Notes: generated by a model from the letters alone, not told the origin. Shown: positions 15,748 to 25,054, counted from the first letter of the stretch. The stretch is DNA of 64,000 nt from Flavobacterium gelatinilyticum (GCF_027111295.1 NZ_CP114287.1:2542001-2606000), one strand, 5' to 3'. A program made the numbers and translations.

Positions 15748-16495
15748 TCATTTCTTTGTATTTTACTGCCAGTTCACCCAGTAAAAATTCAGTGGAAGTT
15801 TTATTTTTTGAATTCAGTATAGCTGTAAATTTATCGTTTTCAACCGCATAATATTCGAATCCTTTTACATATTCAAGAGGAATCTGCAAGCGCTCAACAA
15901 AATGCTCAAGGCTGAACATTTTTTCAAGAAGTTTCATAAAAAATTCTTTTTTCTCTACTTCAACCTCTTTTTTCAGCATAGCGGTACGTCCCGAAAAAAA
16001 GTTAAACATTGGATCTGCCGAAATAGAACCGCCAGCCATACCACTTGTACTTGCTTCAGGATTTAAAGCCGTTCCTGTATGCAGTTTTCTTTCGGCTTCT
16101 GTGTATGTTTTTTGTCCCGCAGGCACGATTCCCAAAGAAACCGCATTTATATTATCATATCTGCGCACCACCACTTCCTGCAGCTGATGCATAACCAGAC
16201 TGAGTTTTACGGTAAAATTTAAATCAGTAAAATTTTCTGCAGCCAGCAATACCCTGCTTTCTTTAAACTGAATCGAAGAAAAAACCAAAGTATCATCCGG
16301 CTTTGCTAAGATCGAAAAAGCTCCGGAAGCGTCTGTAGTCGTCATTTCCTCCGTCTTAGCATTTACAACATATACCCCTTCTAAATCGTTAGTATTTGCT
16401 TTTATTTTTCCATTGATAACAGAGCGCTCCTGATTTTGAGCCCAGGAATTCTGACTCAAAACGGCAACCAAAAAAAACACAATATTCTTTGTCAA
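15728..16495 (-). CDS. Carboxypeptidase-regulatory-like domain protein (first paralogue)
   Basis: The 255-residue protein begins the tandem set. It has a signal peptide (MTKNIVFFLVAVLSQNSWAQ) and a regulatory-like beta domain containing INGKIKANTNDLEGVYVVNA...TTDASGAFSILAKPDDTLVFSSIQFKES, ending in QLQEVVVRR. The shared second domain starts with GIVPAGQKTYTEAERKLHTGT, and a C-terminal helical region includes FFMKLLEKMFSLEHFVERLQIPLEYVKGFEYY, parallel to the second paralogue. It leads a likely operon of three paralogues, the DUF6702-like gene and the M1 peptidase gene. The role may be structural or ligand-binding in the envelope. The exact function is not recognised. Confidence 0.82.
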   Translation of the reverse strand: MTKNIVFFLVAVLSQNSWAQNQERSVINGKIKANTNDLEGVYVVNAKTEEMTTTDASGAFSILAKPDDTLVFSSIQFKESRVLLAAENFTDLNFTVKLSLVMHQLQEVVVRRYDNINAVSLGIVPAGQKTYTEAERKLHTGTALNPEASTSGMAGGSISADPMFNFFSGRTAMLKKEVEVEKKEFFMKLLEKMFSLEHFVERLQIPLEYVKGFEYYAVENDKFTAILNSKNKTSTEFLLGELAVKYKEMIAGEVK

Positions 16496-16659
16496 AATGA
16501 AAAAATTAGAAAATTATTTAAAAGGTAAAAATATCCTAATGTATTGCAAATTTAATACTAAGGAGTTGGTAAAAATATGTTAATTAAAACTCCTGCCATA
16601 CATTTCAAAATAGACTTTTTTAATATCTTTAGCACAAAGAATATGAGTTTAAAAAAATT

Positions 16660-17367
16660 ATGAAAAGCATCATTATAGCAAGCACTTCTACCTTGCATGG
16701 CGGCAATTATTTAGAATATTTACTGCCGGTTTTAAAAGAACATTTTAAAAACTGCAAAAACATTTTATTCATTCCGTATGCTCGTCCGGGCGGTATTTCA
16801 CACGATGATTATACCAAAAAAGCAGCAGAAGCTTTTGCATCCATTAATCTGAATCTTCAGGGAATTCATGAATTTAAAAATACTGAAGAAGCTGTACAAA
16901 ATGCTGAAGGAATATTTACCGGAGGAGGCAATACTTTTGTTCTGGTAACTCAGTTATACAAAAACAAAATCATGCAGCTGCTTTCTGAAAAAGTTAAGAA
17001 CGGCACTCCGTATCTTGGAACCAGTGCAGGAAGTAATATCTGCGGTTTGTCTATGCAGACAACAAACGACATGCCGATTGTTTATCCGCCAAGTTTTCAG
17101 ACTTTAGGATTAATTCCATTCAACTTAAATCCGCATTATCTGGATCCTGATGCTAATTCTAAACACATGGGCGAAACCCGCGAAACCAGAATTAAAGAAT
17201 TTCATGCTTTTAATTCAATTCCCGTTCTAGGCTTAAGAGAAGGAAGCTGGCTCGAAGTTAAAGGGGAAAAAATTACTTTAAAAGGAAACTTAACAGCACG
17301 TTTATTTAAACAAAACGAAACGCCGGCAGAATTAGAAACCGAAAGCGATTTGAGTAGTCTAAAATAA
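16660..17367 (+). CDS. pepE: Dipeptidase E (alpha-aspartyl dipeptidase, family S51)
   Basis: The 235-residue protein matches peptidase E in length and in its nucleophile elbow GTSAGSN (Ser122). The GGGNTF segment (88-93) and the histidine-containing NPHYLDPD stretch complete the active-site region. Peptidase E is a cytoplasmic serine peptidase that hydrolyses dipeptides with an N-terminal aspartate. The start at 16660 begins directly with the first beta strand (MKSIIIASTS). The gene is followed after 5 bp by a long palindrome that probably ends transcription. It is a single gene between the divergent tandem-paralogue operon and the tRNA-Gly genes. Confidence 0.93.
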   Translation: MKSIIIASTSTLHGGNYLEYLLPVLKEHFKNCKNILFIPYARPGGISHDDYTKKAAEAFASINLNLQGIHEFKNTEEAVQNAEGIFTGGGNTFVLVTQLYKNKIMQLLSEKVKNGTPYLGTSAGSNICGLSMQTTNDMPIVYPPSFQTLGLIPFNLNPHYLDPDANSKHMGETRETRIKEFHAFNSIPVLGLREGSWLEVKGEKITLKGNLTARLFKQNETPAELETESDLSSLK

Positions 17368-17372
17368 TTTTT

Positions 17373-17428
17373 AAACCATATAAGTAATAACAAGTTTATT
17401 GATTCACTAAACTTTTCTTATATGGTTT
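17373..17428. terminator. Post-stop palindrome, diverged copy of a dispersed element
   Basis: AAACCATATAAG (17373-17384) pairs perfectly with CTTATATGGTTT (17417-17428) around a 32-nt loop, and an A/T-rich run follows. The left arm resembles the post-stop elements at 25014 and 28236. Confidence 0.6.
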
Positions 17429-17459
17429 AAAAAAAATAAAAAGATATAAAAACAAAAAA

Positions 17460-17480
17460 GCCTCAAACAATGTTTGAGGC
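17460..17480 (-). terminator. Hairpin terminator after tRNA-Gly
   Basis: GCCTCAAAC (17460-17468) pairs with GTTTGAGGC (17472-17480). On the minus strand a T run follows, 8 bases past the tRNA 3' end. Confidence 0.85.
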
Positions 17481-17488
17481 TTTTGAAG

Positions 17489-17561
<73 letters not shown>

Positions 17562-17667
17562 ATTAACAGGGTGCAAATATAAATAATTAATTCTTTTTAA
17601 AAAACAAAAATCAAAAATTATTTACTTTTGACAAAAAAACCAAAACGATGAAGTTTTGTTTTCTTAG

Positions 17668-17740
<73 letters not shown>

Positions 17741-17874
17741 ATTGGTGGTGCAAATATAGAAAGAAAGTTCAGTTCAAAACAAGCTTTTGGTCAAAAAAAA
17801 TTAATAAAAATCAACATTATTTTATAACCTATTTAAAATTAAAAAGTTATAAAAGCAATTATTTTTCAAAAATC

Positions 17875-18312
17875 ATGAATACAATCAAAGAAATCCCGTC
17901 AAAAGAAACTTATATTGTCCGTCAGCCCGTACTTAGAAAAGGAAAACCTATAGAATCCTGCATCTTTGAAGGTGATGATCTCGATACGACACATCACTTT
18001 GGCTTGTACAAAAATGAAGATTTAACAGGAATTATTTCGTTATTTAAACAAACGAACCCTATATTTGCCGAAAAAAATCAGAGACAGATTCGCGGTATGG
18101 CTATTCTCGAAAACCATCAGAAAAAAGGATTTGGAGACGCTTTAGTAAAACATTGCGAAAAATATTGCAAAGACAATAAAACGGAACTTATTTGGTTTAA
18201 TGCCAGAACCGCAGCAACTGGTTTTTACAAAAAGCTGGGATACCAGATTATGGGTGATCCCTTTGAAATTAAAGATGTAGGCGAACATTATCTAATGTTT
18301 AAAAAATTATAG
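17875..18312 (+). CDS. GNAT-family N-acetyltransferase
   Basis: The 145-residue protein has a GNAT fold. The acetyl-CoA binding region is in the RGMAILENHQKKGFGDALVKHCEKYCK segment (about residues 75-105), with the Q/R-x-x-G-x-G/A pattern given by QKKGFGDA. The ARTAATGFYKKLGYQ motif near 120-130 is the usual helix and strand before the C-terminal beta strand. Family members acetylate amines of small molecules or proteins using acetyl-CoA. The substrate cannot be inferred. The stop codon is separated by one base from the ATG of the L,D-transpeptidase gene, so the two are co-transcribed. A cell-wall or antibiotic-related link is only a suggestion from position. Confidence 0.9.
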   Translation: MNTIKEIPSKETYIVRQPVLRKGKPIESCIFEGDDLDTTHHFGLYKNEDLTGIISLFKQTNPIFAEKNQRQIRGMAILENHQKKGFGDALVKHCEKYCKDNKTELIWFNARTAATGFYKKLGYQIMGDPFEIKDVGEHYLMFKKL

Positions 18313-18313
18313 A

Positions 18314-19903
18314 ATGAAGAAATTTTACTTTTTTTTATTGATATGCAGTATAATAAGCTGTAAAAAAGAAACACCAAAACCCATTCCTGTCCAAGTTAAA
18401 AAAGCTCCTCCTATTATCCTTACAGATGAGAGAAAAGTAGAAGTAGACACGGCTTTATTAAGCACTTTTAAAAGCGAGACGCTTAAACAGTTTTACAGCG
18501 CTTCTGAAAATAAATCGGTTTGGGGAAACTTAAAAAAAAGAAAATACGTTTTATCTCAATTAGAAAAAGCCGCAGAACTAGGATTAGATCCGGAAGACTA
18601 TAAAACTTCGCAATTACTAAAATTAGAAAGCAGAATCAGCAAACTAAACGATACTGAATTAGCCACTTACGATATTCTGCTGACATATAATTTCGAGAAA
18701 TACCTAAAACATTTGTACCAGGGAAAACTCGATCCCAAAAAACTTTATACAGACTGGGATCTCGATGAAAAAACATTCGATGCCAATACTATTTTAATAA
18801 AGGCTTTCAACAAAAATAAACTGGATAGTGTTGTCGAAAACATCCAGCCAAAATCAGAAACGTATAAGCAATTATTAAAATCACTGGAACTAATCAATTC
18901 GTTTCCTGATGAAGACATAGAGGCCGCAAACATTGGATCGCTCAAGAAAATTACGGTAAAAGACACAAATACCGCTCTTATAACAATTAAGAAAAAACTA
19001 CTGTTCTGGAAAGATATGTCCGGAAAAGACAGCCTTACTAATATATATGATCAAAAAACATTTGAATCGATCAAAAAATTTCAGGCCAGACATGGCTTAG
19101 CTGATGACGGGGTTATTGGCCAGGGAACCATTAATGCCTTAAATTACTCTAAAGAAAGAAGAAAACAGCAGATTATTGCCAATTTGGAACGCTGGAGATG
19201 GTACCCTAATGAGTTAGCAGAAAACTATTTCATCATTAATATTCCGGATTACAGTTTAAATGTAGTTGAAAACCAAGACACTACTTTGGTTCGAAATGTT
19301 GTAGTGGGAACCAGCAAAAGAAAAACACCAATTATAACATCTGTTTTAAAAACAGTTGTTTTCAACCCAACCTGGACTGTCCCGCCTACTATTTTAAAAG
19401 AAGATGTGGTTCCAGCCATGAAAAAAAACAGGAATTATTTAGCTAAAAAGAATATTACGATTTACGACAGTTCCGGAAATGTCGTGGAACCATCGGCGTG
19501 GAACGAAAACAGACCTAACAGCTACAGATACGTGCAAAGTCCGGGCTATAATAATTCATTGGGTTTAATGAAAATCTTATTCCCTAATCATCACAGCGTG
19601 TATCTGCACGACACCAATCACAGGAGTAATTTTGTCCGAACCAACCGTTCTTTAAGCTCCGGCTGCGTGCGTGTGGAAAATCCGCTTGAACTGGCAGAAC
19701 ATATTCTGGATGATTCTGAAAGATTTTCTAAAGTTAAGATCGACACTATAATTGCTTCAAAAAAAACAACCAGTATCAGAATTACAAAAAAATATGCTTT
19801 ATACCAGTGGTACTGGACAGCATGGAGCAAAAAAAATCAGCTCATTTTCAGAGCTGATATATATAATTTAGATTCCGAATTGTATAATAATCTACGAAAT
19901 TAA
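18314..19903 (+). CDS. L,D-transpeptidase, YcbB-like lipoprotein with peptidoglycan-binding domain
   Basis: The 529-residue protein has a lipoprotein signal (MKKFYFFLLICSIISC). A helical scaffold region follows at about 50-215. A peptidoglycan-binding domain lies around 250-275 (SIKKFQARHGLADDGVIGQGTINALN), and the YkuD catalytic domain at about 310-490. The catalytic motif is H-x-T...SSGCVR with Cys451, and the upstream histidine is in VYLHDTNH. The enzyme makes 3-3 cross-links between peptidoglycan stems, or attaches proteins, in the periplasm. Domain order and length match the large YcbB/LdtD class. It is co-transcribed with the acetyltransferase gene. Its 3' end overlaps by 12 bp the end of a convergent second L,D-transpeptidase gene. 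Confidence 0.93.
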   Translation: MKKFYFFLLICSIISCKKETPKPIPVQVKKAPPIILTDERKVEVDTALLSTFKSETLKQFYSASENKSVWGNLKKRKYVLSQLEKAAELGLDPEDYKTSQLLKLESRISKLNDTELATYDILLTYNFEKYLKHLYQGKLDPKKLYTDWDLDEKTFDANTILIKAFNKNKLDSVVENIQPKSETYKQLLKSLELINSFPDEDIEAANIGSLKKITVKDTNTALITIKKKLLFWKDMSGKDSLTNIYDQKTFESIKKFQARHGLADDGVIGQGTINALNYSKERRKQQIIANLERWRWYPNELAENYFIINIPDYSLNVVENQDTTLVRNVVVGTSKRKTPIITSVLKTVVFNPTWTVPPTILKEDVVPAMKKNRNYLAKKNITIYDSSGNVVEPSAWNENRPNSYRYVQSPGYNNSLGLMKILFPNHHSVYLHDTNHRSNFVRTNRSLSSGCVRVENPLELAEHILDDSERFSKVKIDTIIASKKTTSIRITKKYALYQWYWTAWSKKNQLIFRADIYNLDSELYNNLRN

Positions 19904-20617
19904 TTTTTCTTCCATCGTAAAAGTTCTTGACGGATGGTAGATATACAAACATGATTTATCTTTAATTGTTTCGATTATCTCATCTGTCAATTCCACCGGA
20001 ACTGCTGGACAACCCTGGCTTCTGCCTAATCTTTTGTGATCTCTGATGAACGATTCAGAAACATAATCGGCACCGTGCATTACAACACCTCTTTCGCGGG
20101 CATTACTGTTCAGACCTTTTTCTAAACCGTCTAAACGTAATGAAGCACCATGTTTTCCCTGATAGATTTCGCCGGTAGTATAAAAACCTAAGCTGCTTTT
20201 AAAAGAAGAATTTAAGTTTGAAAAAGCGGTTGCAAATTCTTCACCCGTATTTCTTCCGTGAGCCACCAAAGAATTAAATAAAATAGTATTTGTAGTCATA
20301 TCGATTACCCAAAGACGTTTTGTATTGGATGACAGACTAAAATCAATTAAAGTCAAAATGTTTTTCTGAATAATTCCTCTTTCTTTCAAAAGATAAAAGC
20401 CTTTCATAGCTTCAGAAAAAGTTTTTAACTCAGGAAGTTTGTAATTGTTCGAATTTAATGAGTTATAAATACTCTCAATTTTTGATTCAACAGTCAGTTT
20501 ATTTTCAACTTTTGCAATTGTTTTTGTTACTGTTGTTTTTACGTCGGCTGTGCTTTTTGAATCTTTACCAAAAGATAATAATAAAAACACAAGTAGCGGA
20601 TAAATTTTGTAAATCAT
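19892..20617 (-). CDS. Murein L,D-transpeptidase catalytic-domain protein (YkuD_2 type)
   Basis: The 241-residue protein has an N-terminal signal-like segment (MIYKIYPLLVFLLLSFG) and a catalytic domain of the second YkuD type. It contains VVMHGADYVS and the GRSQGCPAVP motif with Cys203. The short, single-domain layout without a peptidoglycan-binding module differs from the large enzyme encoded next to it. It is predicted to act on peptidoglycan in the periplasm. The coding region converges on the other L,D-transpeptidase gene with a 12-bp overlap, so each stop codon lies inside the other gene. The start at 20617 is chosen because it gives the signal sequence. Confidence 0.9.
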   Translation of the reverse strand: MIYKIYPLLVFLLLSFGKDSKSTADVKTTVTKTIAKVENKLTVESKIESIYNSLNSNNYKLPELKTFSEAMKGFYLLKERGIIQKNILTLIDFSLSSNTKRLWVIDMTTNTILFNSLVAHGRNTGEEFATAFSNLNSSFKSSLGFYTTGEIYQGKHGASLRLDGLEKGLNSNARERGVVMHGADYVSESFIRDHKRLGRSQGCPAVPVELTDEIIETIKDKSCLYIYHPSRTFTMEEKLIS

Positions 20618-20919
20618 TGAATTTCTTTAGGTTAATAATAAATTTGGGTAGGACAAAAGTAGAAAAAATTCGAGCCTCGACAAATACAAGCCTGAAAATC
20701 AGGCCTTTTTTGTTTAAAATTTAACATTATTAACATAATCCTGCTGTTTATGTAAGATTTTATCTTATGCTTAAAACGCTAATATTTAGGCTTTATTTCT
20801 TAAAAAAAACCAAACAAAATGGAAATTATGAAACGAAAACTGTAACAAGTAGAAAAAATTACGGTCTATTATCTCTATATTAAAGTACATTTACAGTAAT
20901 TTTTCTATTTAAAATTTCA
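20618..20919. other. Divergent intergenic region with an orphan hairpin
   Basis: 302 bp between divergent genes. It contains a terminator-like hairpin at 20688-20711 that does not follow any annotated plus-strand gene. The rest is A/T-rich, with no open frame or clear -7 box. It should hold promoters for both neighbours. Confidence 0.5.
20688..20711 (+). terminator. Orphan terminator-like hairpin
   Basis: GCCTGA (20690-20695) pairs with TCAGGC around AAA and is followed by a TTTTTT run. No plus-strand gene precedes it within the window, since the left neighbour is on the minus strand. Confidence 0.5.
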
Positions 20920-23346
20920 ATGAAAACCACCGTTTTATTTGTTTTTCTATTCTGCACTTTCTGTAATTACGGACAAAAAAAAGTATTACAGGCACAGTCT
21001 GTTTTGCAGAGCATTACTATTGATGGAAAACTAAATGAAGCAGCATGGAAAAATGCTCCGGCAGCCTCGGACTTTATCACTCTTGAACCTGATAACGGAA
21101 AACCTGCTCCTGAAGGTAAAAAAACAGAAGTCAGAATTGTATATGATAATGATGCCATATATATAGGAGCAAAAATGTACGATGATGAACCCAATAAAAT
21201 TCTAAAAGAGATTTCGCAGCGTGATAATTTTGGAACCGCCGATCTTTTTGGGGTTTTCATTAATGGTTTTAATGACGGACAACAGGATTTCATGTTTTAT
21301 GTCTCGGCAGCAGATGTTCAGGGTGACTGTATTATGACTGATGCCACCGGCGAAGATTATTCCTGGGATGCAGTCTGGATTAGCAAAGCGCTGCTGACAG
21401 AGGACGGATGGGTTGTAGAAATGAAAATCCCATATTCGGCACTGCGTTTTTCGACTGAAAACAAACAAACCTGGGGGATTAATTTTTTCAGGGAAATAAA
21501 AAGAACGCGCTATAAGTATACCTGGAACTTTGTTGATCAGAAAGTGGGAACCTTTACACAGCAAGCCGGAATTTTAACCGGAATCGAAAACATCAAACCT
21601 CCTACCCGTTTGTTTTTTATGCCTTATGCTTCGTATTATTTAAATGCCGGTGAGGGACAAAAAACTTACGGAACGATAAAAGGCGGCATGGACATTAAAT
21701 ACGGAATCAACGATGCTTTTACTATTGACGCTATTTTGATTCCTGATTTTGGGCAGACCAAATACGATGACCAGATTTTAAATTTAGGCCCGTTTGAACA
21801 GCAGTTTAACGAAAACAGGGCTTTTTTTACCGAAGGAACCGATTTATTTAATAAAGGTAAAATGTTTTATTCCAGAAGAATTGGCGGCAGACCACCGGAA
21901 CCGGAACTGAATGATAATGAAGAAATAATTGAACAGGTTCAAAACGTCAATTTAATTAATGCCCTAAAACTTTCAGGAAGAACCAAAAACGGCTTAGGCA
22001 TTGGAATCCTTAATGCTGTTACCGAAAAAACATTTGCCACTATAAAAGACACTATTACAGGTGCAGAAAGACGTGTCGTGGCAGAACCGCTTGCTAATTA
22101 CAATGTTTTGGTTCTTGACCAGCGTTTTAGAAAAACTTCATCGGTTACTTTTATAAATACAAATGTTACCAGAAACAGTCATTTTAGAGATGCAAATGTA
22201 ACTGGTCTGGTTTGGGATTTAAATACAAAGGCCAATACGTATAATTTATCAGGAAATGTAAAATACAGCACCATAAATGCCGAAGAGGACAAAAAAGGAA
22301 TGTATGCAACGATTGGTTTTGCAGAAACGAGCGGCAAATACCGTTATAGTTTTGGATCAGATTTTGTCACCAAAGATTTTAATCCTAACGACTTGGGGAT
22401 TAATTTCTATACCAATTATTATAACTTCTTCAATAATGTCAATTACAGAATTCTAAACCCAACGAAACTTTTCAACAGCTTTAGAATTAACCTTAATAAT
22501 TATATTGAATTCAACAAAGATTCCGGAAAAACACAGGATGCCAATATTAATGTCAATGTAAATTTAACAACCGTAAAAAACAATTATTACGGAATGGGAA
22601 TTACCGTTTTCCCTATAGAAATGTATGACTACTATGAACCCAGAACCGATGGACGATATGTTTTGATGCCAAGAAAAGTTGATTTCTGGGCAAGTGTTTC
22701 AACCAATTACAACCATAAATTCGCTTTAGATTTAAACCCTTCTATTTCGGTTACCGATGAAAAAGGAAGAGCCGCTTACGGTGTGGATATTGGACCGAGA
22801 TACCGTTTTAACGACAAACTTTTACTGACTTATACTTTTAGTTTTCTAAAAAGAAACAACAACAAAGGTTACATCGACAGTTATGATGATGACGATTATG
22901 AAGAAACTCCGGAAACTATTGTTTTTGCAAACCGCGATGTTATTACCTACGCCAATACTTTAAACGGCAAATATGCCATTAACAGTGCGATGACACTTAA
23001 TCTGGCAGTTCGCCAATATTGGTCTTCTGCCGAAAATAAAAATATTCTAAAATTGGATTCAGACGGAAATTTAGATCCGTACCCGCAGTATACCGAAAAC
23101 AAAAATTCGAGTTTTTATTCCTGGAATGCAGATCTGTCGTATTCCTGGTGGTTCGCGCCCGGCAGCCAGCTGTCTGCCTTGTACAGAAATAACGCATCTA
23201 ACTTTGAACGCATTATCGATAAAGATTTCAAGCGTAACGTAACCAATCTGCTGACTAACGATGCTTTAAAACATATTTTTTCGATCAGCGTAAAATATTT
23301 TATAGACTACAACGCTGTCAAAAATAAGCTCAGAAAGAAAGCTTAG
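20920..23346 (+). CDS. DUF5916 protein with N-terminal carbohydrate-binding (CBM9-like) domain
   Basis: The 808-residue exported protein has a signal peptide (MKTTVLFVFLFCTFCNYGQ). The N-terminal domain (about 25-225) is of the DOMON/CBM9-like type: SITIDGKLNEAAWKNAPAASDF...VRIVYDNDAIYIGAKMYDDEP. A long C-terminal region rich in Tyr, Asn, Asp and Phe has alternating-strand periodicity, as in outer-membrane barrels. This is the typical DUF5916 layout. Members are thought to be outer-membrane proteins with carbohydrate- or metabolite-binding ends, without a defined biochemical role. It appears monocistronic, with gpmI following after its own promoter. The last residues (NKLRKKA) are basic and not a strand ending in Phe, so the barrel end may lie earlier (ISVKYFIDY). 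Confidence 0.87.
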   Translation: MKTTVLFVFLFCTFCNYGQKKVLQAQSVLQSITIDGKLNEAAWKNAPAASDFITLEPDNGKPAPEGKKTEVRIVYDNDAIYIGAKMYDDEPNKILKEISQRDNFGTADLFGVFINGFNDGQQDFMFYVSAADVQGDCIMTDATGEDYSWDAVWISKALLTEDGWVVEMKIPYSALRFSTENKQTWGINFFREIKRTRYKYTWNFVDQKVGTFTQQAGILTGIENIKPPTRLFFMPYASYYLNAGEGQKTYGTIKGGMDIKYGINDAFTIDAILIPDFGQTKYDDQILNLGPFEQQFNENRAFFTEGTDLFNKGKMFYSRRIGGRPPEPELNDNEEIIEQVQNVNLINALKLSGRTKNGLGIGILNAVTEKTFATIKDTITGAERRVVAEPLANYNVLVLDQRFRKTSSVTFINTNVTRNSHFRDANVTGLVWDLNTKANTYNLSGNVKYSTINAEEDKKGMYATIGFAETSGKYRYSFGSDFVTKDFNPNDLGINFYTNYYNFFNNVNYRILNPTKLFNSFRINLNNYIEFNKDSGKTQDANINVNVNLTTVKNNYYGMGITVFPIEMYDYYEPRTDGRYVLMPRKVDFWASVSTNYNHKFALDLNPSISVTDEKGRAAYGVDIGPRYRFNDKLLLTYTFSFLKRNNNKGYIDSYDDDDYEETPETIVFANRDVITYANTLNGKYAINSAMTLNLAVRQYWSSAENKNILKLDSDGNLDPYPQYTENKNSSFYSWNADLSYSWWFAPGSQLSALYRNNASNFERIIDKDFKRNVTNLLTNDALKHIFSISVKYFIDYNAVKNKLRKKA

Positions 23347-23462
23347 CGTGAATTAATTTTAAAAAATGCAGACATATTCAAGAAAATAAGTATTTTTTGT
23401 TATAGTTCATTTTATTAAATATAAATGTAACATTTCTCAGGTTTCAAATTTTAGAAATGCCT

Positions 23463-23470
23463 TATATTTG
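23463..23470 (+). promoter_or_regulatory. -7 box for gpmI (TATATTTG)
   Basis: TATATTTG matches the -7 consensus and ends 17 nt ahead of the gpmI ATG at 23488. Confidence 0.65.
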
Positions 23471-23487
23471 TAGAAAACAAAAATGTA

Positions 23488-25005
23488 ATGAACAAAAAAG
23501 TTATCCTTATGATTTTAGACGGTTGGGGAAAATCTCCCGACCCTAAAGTATCTGCAATAGACAATGCAAATGTTCCTTTTATAAATAGTCTTTACAAAAA
23601 TTACCCAAGTGCACAGCTTCGTACTGATGGATTAAACGTTGGTTTACCTGAAGGGCAGATGGGAAACAGCGAGGTTGGTCATATGAACCTTGGTGCGGGA
23701 AGAATTGTATATCAGGATTTGGCAAAAATTAATTTAGCAGTAGCCCACAAAACTCTGGCTAAAGAACAAGTTTTAATTGATGCTTTTACATACGCAAAAG
23801 AAAACAACAAAAAAGTACACTTTTTAGGACTGGTTTCTGATGGAGGTGTTCACTCACATACCTCTCACCTGCGCGGGTTAATTGACGCTTCTCAGGAGTA
23901 TGGTTTAGATCAGGTTTATGTTCACGCTTTTACAGACGGACGTGACGTTGACCCAAAATCCGGCGCAAAATACATTCACGATTTAGAAGATTATATTAAA
24001 GATACTCCTGTAAAAATCGCTTCAATCGTGGGACGTTATTATGCGATGGATCGTGACAAACGATGGGAACGTGTAAAACTGGCTTACGATTTAGTAGCTA
24101 ACGGAATTGGAACTCCATCTACAAACCCGGTTTCAAGTGTTCTTGAAAGCTACGAAAAAGAGGTAACCGATGAATTTATCGAGCCTGTTGTTATGGTTGA
24201 TGAAAATGCAAAACCGCTTGCAACAATTGTTGAAGGTGATGTGGTTATCTTCTTTAACTTTAGAACAGACAGAGGCCGTGAACTTACAGAAGCACTTTCG
24301 CAGCACGATTTCCACGAGCAGAACATGCACAAAATAAACTTGTATTATGTTACGCTTACTAACTACGACGAAACGTACCAAAACGTAAAAGTAGTTTACA
24401 ACAAAGATAATATTACAGAAACTCTTGGTGAAGTTTTAGAAAAAGCGGGTAAAAAACAAATACGCATTGCCGAAACTGAGAAATATCCTCACGTAACCTT
24501 CTTCTTCTCAGGAGGAAGAGAAGTTCCGTTTGAAGGCGAATCAAGAATCCTAAGAAACTCTCCAAAAGTAGCGACTTACGATTTAAAACCTGAAATGAGT
24601 GCTTACGAATTGGCAGATGCCCTTGTTCCTGAATTAAACAAAGGTGAAGTTGATTTCGTTTGCTTAAACTTCGCAAACGGCGACATGGTTGGACATACCG
24701 GAATTATGGAAGCAGCAATTAAGGCCTGTGAAGCGGTTGATGCCTGTGCAAAACAAGTTATCGATGCAGCTCTTGCCAACGATTACACCACAATTGTAAT
24801 TGCTGACCACGGAAACTGCGAAACCATGATTAATCCTGACGGAAGCCCGAATACTGCACACACAACAAACCCGGTGCCGATTATTTTAGTTGACAAACAA
24901 TTAAAAAGCATAAACGATGGTGTTTTAGGCGATATTGCTCCAACTATTTTGGAATTAATGGGAGTACAGCAGCCAAATGCTATGACTTGTCATTCACTTT
25001 TGTAA
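23488..25005 (+). CDS. gpmI: GpmI: 2,3-bisphosphoglycerate-independent phosphoglycerate mutase
   Basis: The 505-residue protein matches the cofactor-independent phosphoglycerate mutase in length and motifs. The first metal ligand is Asp11 in LMILDGWG. The phosphorylated serine is Ser61 in GNSEVGHMNLGAG. The second domain has HSHTSHLRGL and DGRDVDPKSG, and the C-terminal metal site is in IADHGNCETM with NTAHTTNPVP. The enzyme interconverts 3- and 2-phosphoglycerate in glycolysis and gluconeogenesis in the cytosol and uses Mn2+. It has its own promoter and a strong terminator, so it is monocistronic. There is no sign of truncation. Confidence 0.98.
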   Translation: MNKKVILMILDGWGKSPDPKVSAIDNANVPFINSLYKNYPSAQLRTDGLNVGLPEGQMGNSEVGHMNLGAGRIVYQDLAKINLAVAHKTLAKEQVLIDAFTYAKENNKKVHFLGLVSDGGVHSHTSHLRGLIDASQEYGLDQVYVHAFTDGRDVDPKSGAKYIHDLEDYIKDTPVKIASIVGRYYAMDRDKRWERVKLAYDLVANGIGTPSTNPVSSVLESYEKEVTDEFIEPVVMVDENAKPLATIVEGDVVIFFNFRTDRGRELTEALSQHDFHEQNMHKINLYYVTLTNYDETYQNVKVVYNKDNITETLGEVLEKAGKKQIRIAETEKYPHVTFFFSGGREVPFEGESRILRNSPKVATYDLKPEMSAYELADALVPELNKGEVDFVCLNFANGDMVGHTGIMEAAIKACEAVDACAKQVIDAALANDYTTIVIADHGNCETMINPDGSPNTAHTTNPVPIILVDKQLKSINDGVLGDIAPTILELMGVQQPNAMTCHSLL

Positions 25006-25013
25006 AAGGTTTT

Positions 25014-25043
25014 AACCATATAAGTGATATAAGTTCATTTAAA
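25014..25043 (+). repeat. Post-stop element, copy B
   Basis: The segment AACCATATAAGTGATATAAG, followed by TTCATTTAAA, lies 8 bp after the gpmI stop and before its terminator hairpin. It is nearly identical to the element at 28236-28264 and related to 17373-17400. Its repeated position just past a stop codon is notable. Confidence 0.65.
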
Positions 25044-25054
25044 TAGAGCTGACA

